A stretch of DNA of 64,000 nt. Origin: Anaeramoeba flamelloides (taxonomy: Eukaryota > Metamonada > Anaeramoebidae). Within the stretch, counting starts at the first letter, position 1, and the number at the start of each line of letters is the position of its first letter. The stretch lies in the NCBI GenBank assembly GCA_027625915.1, contig JANTQA010000033.1:5580001-5644000 (forward strand), written 5' to 3'. The notes beneath the pieces are model-generated. The model searched no databases and was not told the origin of the DNA. It was given only the letters and a program-made list of their open reading frames with translations. Positions 58,289 to 64,000 of the stretch are shown here, one piece after another. The position numbers were made by a program, and so were the translations under genes.

Positions 58289-61200
58289 ATGAGCCAGTCG
58301 GATTTCAAAATTGTTGTTGTTGTAAGTGTTCCTTTTATTTGATCAATTTCTTTTTCTTTTTTTAAGTAAATAATTTTTTTCTTTTTTTGTTTTCATTCGG
58401 ATTTTAATGACTTGTTTATTTTTGTTTCAAAAAAACAGGGGGGTGGGGGAGTTGGAAAATCGGCGATTACAATTCAATTTTTACAGAATTATTTTGTTAC
58501 AGATTATGGTATTTATTTGTTTTTTTTTTAAATTTTTGCAAATCTTTCAAGAAAATATCAAATTATCATTTTCCTTCCCACGGTTAAATCTTTCCTATAA
58601 ACACAGATCCAACAATCGAAGAATCTTATCGTAAACAAGTTATCGTTGATTCAGAAACTTGTCTTTTGGATATTTTAGATACAGCTGGCCAAGAGGATTA
58701 CTCTGCAATGAGAGAGCAATACATGCAGTCAGGAGAAGGATTTATTTTGGTTTACTCAATTGTTGCAAGAGATACCTTTGTTGAAATACCCGAGCTAAAA
58801 GATATGGTTTGTGCTATTTTTTGATCGACTTTTATTTGTTTTTTTTTTTTTTCCTTTACTGAAATAGAACAATTACTTGTTTCTTCAAAAAAGAACATAT
58901 TTAACATCACCCTAACTACAATTAATGAATAGTCGTGATTATTTTTGAATTTATGATAGTTGTTCTTTTGAATTTATTGTAATTTTTGTGGTTGTTGATC
59001 ATGGCGGGATTTGTCGAATAAATAGGAAAAAATTTTCACTTCCTTTTACCTTTCTTATTTTCACAAATAGAGTTTCCCAAAGGAGTTGGTTTTAATTTTT
59101 AACTGTACTTGCAAAAGGAAATTGAAAAGGAAGTGAGAATTTTTTCCCTATTTATCATTCAAATACCAGTATTGAAAAAATAATAAAATCAGTGAAAATT
59201 TTTTCACTTTTTCGAGACGAAGACTGGCTACAAAAAAAAAAAGTTCGAATTAAAGTGATTTTGCGATTTTGCTGATCAGAAAAAGTATGTGGGAATTAGG
59301 ATCAATTTTTTTGTTCCTAATTTAGAAAAATTAAAGTGAAGATCAATTTCAAAACAAATCAATTGTAAAAATCACAAAAATTACCAAGATCCGTTTTCTA
59401 ATGAATTGATTATATTTCCAATTTAGAAAAAAGGAAACGATATGAAGAAGAGACAAATAAATGCCCAATTAGCTACGAAAAATTCTTTTTCGGATTGATT
59501 TTTGAAGGATCTAAATGCCTTGATTTTGTTTTTTTATCATTTTTCCACTTCTTGAATTTCCTTTTTATTAAGAGAGAGTGTTACAAAGAAAAAAGCGAAG
59601 TGCTTACTTTCAACACCAAGATAATAATTTTATTGATTTTAAATTATTCTGTACCTGTATTTTCAGAATAAATCGGGAAAAATAATTTGCTACTATTTCT
59701 TTTTTTCTTAAGAGACTAGTCTCTATTATATATATTTTTTTACCAATTTCTAAATAAGGATTTCCTTATCTAGAAATAAGTTTAATTCTGAAAATAAACA
59801 GGGTTTCTCAAATCAAAGCAATTGGTAAAAAATTTTCCCAATCTCTATTAAATATAGGTAAAACAATTTAATAGAGATTAGTCCCTGAACCAAGAAACTT
59901 GCAATGAAATAGATTGGAATTTACGATCTTCTGTTTATTGGGTTGGTACTTTTTTATTTGATATGTTGGTATATTTTTGGGTGAACTAAAAATCCGAAAT
60001 CAAACAAATGATTTAAGTGCTGGCATTTAAATTAGAAATGGGATTCAAATTTTCACTGATTTTATCATTTTTTCAATACTGGTATTTGAATTATAAATAC
60101 GGAAAAAAATTTTCACTATTTTTGCAAATCCAGCTAAAAATCAAAACCAACTCCTTTGGGAACTCTATTTAAGGAAAGAAAAATAAGGAAAAGGAAGTGA
60201 AAATTTTTTTCAGTATTTATAATTCAAATACCAGTATTGAAAAAATGATAAAATCAGTGAAAATTTGAATCCCATTTGAATTTTAAATACCAGTACCTTA
60301 AGGGCTATCAGAATTTTATATTCTGTCGGAGTTGTGATACAATATACTATTCAAAAATAATCTAATTGATTATATCTTGAAGAGAAATTCAAAATATTAC
60401 AAATTTTCGGTTTTATGTGTGTTTTAATTGAAAAAAAAATCATTTCTTGATAAAAAAAAAAAACTTTTAGAATTATCCCAAACAAAACAAGGTAAAATAA
60501 AAATTGATTTTTTTTTACCCATTATAAAAAGATCACCCCGTTTTCCTTTCAGATATATTTATACCCTTATCATAAACCCTATAACACCCTAAAAGAAACT
60601 AAGGTGGTTCATTCATAATGAAATTTTGTTTTTAGAACCTTTTCAAGTAAATTTTGAATTTGATAGCTGGAAATGATTGCTTTCTAAATGATATAAATTT
60701 TGACAAAAAAAATCACTAAATTTTGAATTTTAACAAGATATCTTGACTCAACACCCTTTTAAGTCAATAATTGTACTGTTAGCCATGGGAATAATATCAA
60801 TTGATCATAAAATTTGGATGGGAATCAAGGAAGTGGAAAAATATTTCCAAATTAAGCTATTTCCCGAAAAAGCAGGAAAAATTTATTTTAAAATATTTTT
60901 CAAAAACCCAATCCTCAGAAAACTATTTAAAGATATAAATCCACGAACAGCCGTTTATTAATCCTTGGCAATAATTCAATTGGTTTCTGGGTATTGTATT
61001 ACATAAATAAAAAATATAAAATTTCCATCTCAATTGTATATGATATTTTTAGAGTTGTGAAAATTGGTGGTTATTTTTTTCTTTTTGATCTCATAATTTT
61101 TTTTTTTCAAAAAGGGTTTTAATCTTGATAAAATCCCAAATAGAAGAACAACATTATAAATGTCTTTTATTATGTAAACAATTTTTTATATCCTTATCAT

Positions 61201-63346
61201 ATTGCCTGTTTTTTATTGGAATTGTAGTCAAACCTTGTTTTCTCCAAAAAACGTACGATTTTTTTTGATTTTTTGGAAATATTTTGAGGGAAATATTACA
61301 ACATACATATTTTCAAATATAACCAATTGGCACTTTCCCCGATCAGTATTTATATTAAACTTAATTTTTTATTACAAGTTTACAAATAGAACCACAAATA
61401 AATATTATTTTATTTGAAATGTAAATCAAAATGTAACACTTTTTTGGAAATACTTTATATAATCATTGATTCTATAGATTTAAAAATGTTGTCTCAATTT
61501 TTAGAGTTTTTTTTTTTTTTTTTGGTAAAAGTTGATTGTTAGAAGAAATTACTTATGCCCTATTCTGTGCGAGGAAGGATATAAAACTTTAATTAAGAAA
61601 GGGTATTTTGCTCCGAGTTTAATAAGATTTAATTCCGGACTAACTCTTCCCTGAACATTTTGTAAATTTCATTTTTATTATTCATTTAGAAATCTATTTT
61701 ATACTAATACAAATGTATTCTTTAAGCCAGATTTTCAATGCATTACTTATTGTTTCTCTGGTGGTGAGTGTATGTCATTTTTATTTCAACAATTTTTTTG
61801 AGGTTAATACAAGGATAAAAAACAAAAAAAAGTTGAAGATTTTTTCAGAATTTTTGGCATGTGGCCAATAAGCTTTGTTATTATTCCAAGAAAAATACGC
61901 TGACTAAAAATGGTATGAAATTTTGATTGAAAGAACAGAGATAAAATGGCTGGTTATGAGAACTCCACTTAAATAATACCTTTGTCTGGGTATAAAATAA
62001 ACTAAAATTCAAAATTTACCACACAGCTAAAACTGAACATACAATTACAATAATACAATTTCATTCAAATTAAAAATAATTTTGATTTTTGAAAATATGA
62101 AAATTATTTTTTTTACTTATTTGTTTTCATTTCATTTTTTGAATTACGTAACTTTTTTTCGTTAATATTTTTTTCTAGGATTGATATTAGGTTAAAGTCA
62201 AGTTGTTTAAAATAGAAAAATTCAAATAAAATTATTTGGTAGTATCTAAAAATTTGATCGATCAATATTCCTAATAGAATTTAAACAAATTTATCAATCT
62301 ATTTTTTTGTTTTGCTCTTTCCAAAATTTTTAACACACACCCGCATTTATTTGTATTGATAATTATTTATTTTTTAGTTTTGTGAGTATTGTAATTGATA
62401 AACAAGTGTTAACATTTCAATCAGTGATTGATTCTAAGTGGGTATTTGTTCAAGAATTGATTAAATAAGATTTTAATTTCAAAAATTGAATTTTGGTGTG
62501 TTAAAAATTTTGAATTTGGGTTTAGATTTCTAAAAAAATCATCAAACCAAAATTTAAAAAATGATCAAACAAAATTAGTCTTGAATTAAATATGATGAAA
62601 CTCACCAAATATCCTTTCTTAATTAATTTTTTATTTTGTCCATTACATGGGATATTAAATAAATATTATATACTAAAAATCAATATTTACCAAAAAAAAA
62701 AAACTCTAAAAATTAGAGAAATTATGTTTACACTTATCCATTTAAAAAAAAAAAAAAAAATTAATTGAAGATAATTTTGTTAACAATCTTCACCATTTAA
62801 ATGAAAAATCTAGATAAATTGTGAAAGGAGAGAAAAAATTTAAATCATATCTCTGTTTAATAAATTAAAACTGATGTCGATGAAGTATTTGAACATATGA
62901 TCATTTCATTAATAAAAAAAAATATTTTTATATTGATTTTTTTAATCACAAATAAAATCTTGGTAATTGTAATTTCTTAAATTTTTAAACAATTTTTATT
63001 TTTGTTAAATTTATAAATAAAAATTAATCTCCCCTTTTAAAAATAATATTTTTATAATTCCTATATATAATAGATTTTAAGAGTAAAGGACGAATCATAC
63101 TTCCCAATGGTAGTTGTAGGAAATAAATGCGATCTCGAAGACCAAAGATCAATTTCAAAAGACGAAGGATTAAAATTTGCAGAATCAATTGGGTGCCCTT
63201 TCTTTGAAACATCAGCTAAAAAGGTTCTCAATATCACTGAAAGCTTTTATGAAATTGTTCGATCAATTAGAAAATATCTATCTGGTAAAGTAAAAAAAGA
63301 CGTGAAAAAAAAAAAAGGAAAAAAACACGTTTGTTCAATTATATAA
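58289..63346 (+). CDS. RAS: Ras-subfamily small GTPase
   Basis: Exons are 58289-58321, 58439-58508, 58607-58806 and 63074-63346: 576 nt, 191 residues, near the usual 189. Ras switches between GDP- and GTP-bound states at the plasma membrane to control growth and motility signals. P-loop GGGGVGKS is at 12-19 (equivalents of Gly12 and Gly13 are Gly14 and Gly15). Effector loop YDPTIEESY is at 34-42 (Asp38 replaced by Glu). DTAGQE has the catalytic Gln at 63; NKCD is at 118-121 and ETSAK at 146-150. The tail is polybasic ([15 protein letters not shown]) and ends CSII, a CaaX prenylation signal, with no second Cys for palmitate, much like K-Ras4B. Intron 1 splits the protein just before the P-loop glycines. 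Introns 1 and 2 are 117 and 98 bp; intron 3 is 4267 bp, donor GTTTGT. Confidence 0.96.
59015..60226. mobile_element. 1.2-kb element with ~85-bp inverted repeats
   Basis: Left arm 59015-59104 and right arm 60130-60226 are reverse complements over ~85 bp, including AAATTTTCACTTCCTTTT, AAATAGAGTTTCCCAAAGG and AGTTGGTTTTNATTTTT. A second unit, ATTCAAATACCAGTATTGAA...AAATCAGTGAAAATTT, occurs as a direct copy near 59157 and 60222 and inverted near 60030-60118, so the element is a palindrome of palindromes. There is no transposase. Confidence 0.65.
59708..59886. mobile_element. 179-bp inverted-ended element, family of 33736-34670
   Basis: The left end is TTAAGAGACTAGTCTCTATT, then ACCAATTTC. The reverse-complemented right end is AGGGACTAATCTCTATTAAA, with a second CTCTATTA and ACCAATTGC inward. 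It is nested inside the 59015-60226 element, so it inserted later than, or travelled with, that element. Confidence 0.6.
61990..62530 (-). repeat. Dispersed repeat, inverted copy of 31.79-32.33 kb
   Basis: This reverse-oriented partner of 31790-32330 includes the MITE-like unit at 62323-62511 bounded by CAAAATTTTTAACACACA and GGTGTGTTAAAAATTTTG. Confidence 0.7.
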
Positions 63347-64000
63347 ACCTGGTGCAATAGCCTCTTTATTGTGATGTTCACTTTTAAAAGAAATATAGAT
63401 TTACCATTCACATATTTATTTTTATATGATCCATATAATTACACACTTTTGGGACATATATAACTTGTTCTATTTTTATAAAGATTATATTTTTTTAAGA
63501 TTTAATTGTTAAGATATTTTTTTTTAATTTTTTATTTTTGTTGTTCGTATAAAAAGAATTTTAAATAAATACAAAAATATTTTATTTTTATTTCCTTTTA
63601 ACAATGTTTTTTTTTTATAGACTTTTTACTTTTTCTCAATTCACTTTTTTAAGTAATTTGGTTTCCTCCTTTTTTTATTTTTTCAAGTTTTTTTTTTTTT
63701 TTTTTTTTTTTTTTTAGGGGGGTGTGTAAAACTGATGAAATATTCATTATAAGAATTGAGAACGTGCTATGATTAGATCGTAACAGATATAACTCAAGCA
63801 ACAACAGAGATTTGAAACGAACAAATATAATTTGAACCCAAACTGAAGTGAATCAAATCGAAAATTTGATACAATCTATTGATCGATAATTGATCTGGGC
63901 TCACATTATTGAGTTGGTATTTTGGGAAATTAGACATTTAGGAAAATAATTAGAAATAAAAACTAAAAACGAAATTGAAAAAAAAAAGTGATTCTAAAAT
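63347..64000. other. Ras 3' flank, no further gene seen
   Basis: AT-rich sequence follows the Ras stop, including a T run (63687-63716). The last ~250 bases are slightly richer in mixed sequence (GAACGTGCTATGATTAGATC, GATCGATAATTGATC) but have no clear frame. Confidence 0.5.

Larger units (their letters stand above)
58807..63073 (+). other. RAS: Ras intron 3 (4.3 kb)
   Basis: This intron contains a 1.2-kb inverted-repeat element (59015-60226) with a smaller element inside it (59708-59886), and the dispersed repeat at 61990-62530. An unexplained short frame at 60785-60961 ([13 protein letters not shown]..., 58 codons) has fair composition but no family resemblance and no recognised splice sites. 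Confidence 0.7.

Noticed and set aside
1-64000. CRISPR arrays, rRNA genes, retrovirus-like or Polinton-like elements
   Set aside because: No regularly spaced direct repeats, no rRNA-like conserved stretches, and no reverse transcriptase, integrase, capsid or DNA polymerase frames were seen on either strand.

Overview
The window is a very AT-rich, gene-poor stretch of nuclear DNA from a protist. It holds nine protein-coding genes and two tRNA genes in 64 kb. Evidence for a eukaryote is direct: GT-AG introns, gamma-tubulin, eukaryotic ribosomal protein uS4/RPS9, elongation factor 2, an ESCRT-III subunit, a prenylated Ras GTPase, and Pol III-type tRNA genes. Intergenic DNA and long introns are dominated by A and T homopolymers, with isolated C runs. 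Every gene whose end lies in the window stops with TAA, and no in-frame TGA or TAG occurs in an intact gene, so the standard code fits. Long low-complexity Lys/Glu/Asn coiled-coil proteins, Ras and ESCRT genes, and AT-rich DNA would suit a free-living amoeboid or amoeboflagellate protist. An Anaeramoeba-like metamonad or an amoebozoan are guesses only; species is not determinable from this sequence.

Layout, left to right: a coiled-coil gene on the minus strand running off the left edge (1-1071); a 5.4-kb repeat-bearing spacer; a six-exon ankyrin-repeat gene (+, 6431-9460); a 5.7-kb spacer; RPS9 (+, 15148-16080); a 5-kb spacer; CHMP3/Vps24 (+, 21072-22268) with an apparent 4-nt microexon; a 4-kb spacer; a small coiled-coil gene (-, 26359-26946); gamma-tubulin (-, 30868-40365), only 1.4 kb of coding sequence spread over 9.5 kb; a tRNA-Ile (40.85 kb); elongation factor 2 (-, 42504-45383) with frame breaks; a second, identical tRNA-Ile (48.89 kb); a 1439-residue coiled-coil gene (-, 49472-53791); a spacer with a 1.3-kb inverted-repeat element; and a Ras gene (+, 58289-63346) with a 4.3-kb third intron.

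The genes are unrelated housekeeping and signalling functions (translation, microtubule nucleation, membrane scission, Ras signalling), each with its own transcription unit; nothing suggests an operon or a gene cluster. The non-coding DNA is more structured than it first looks. At least six elements have long terminal inverted repeats and no transposase reading frame, which makes them MITE-like. Four of these share a terminal TTAAGGGANTAG-type motif and sit inside the gamma-tubulin and Ras introns. There are also several pairs or triplets of diverged dispersed repeats, 0.2 to 1.5 kb long, on both strands. Long-intron growth in this window seems to come largely from these elements.

No CRISPR array, rRNA gene, retrovirus-like element or obvious new multi-gene system was found. 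The observations most worth checking are the 4-nt microexon, the EF2 copy with an altered diphthamide loop and three frame breaks, the TTAA-ended inverted-repeat family, and a coding-like segment inside gamma-tubulin intron 1.
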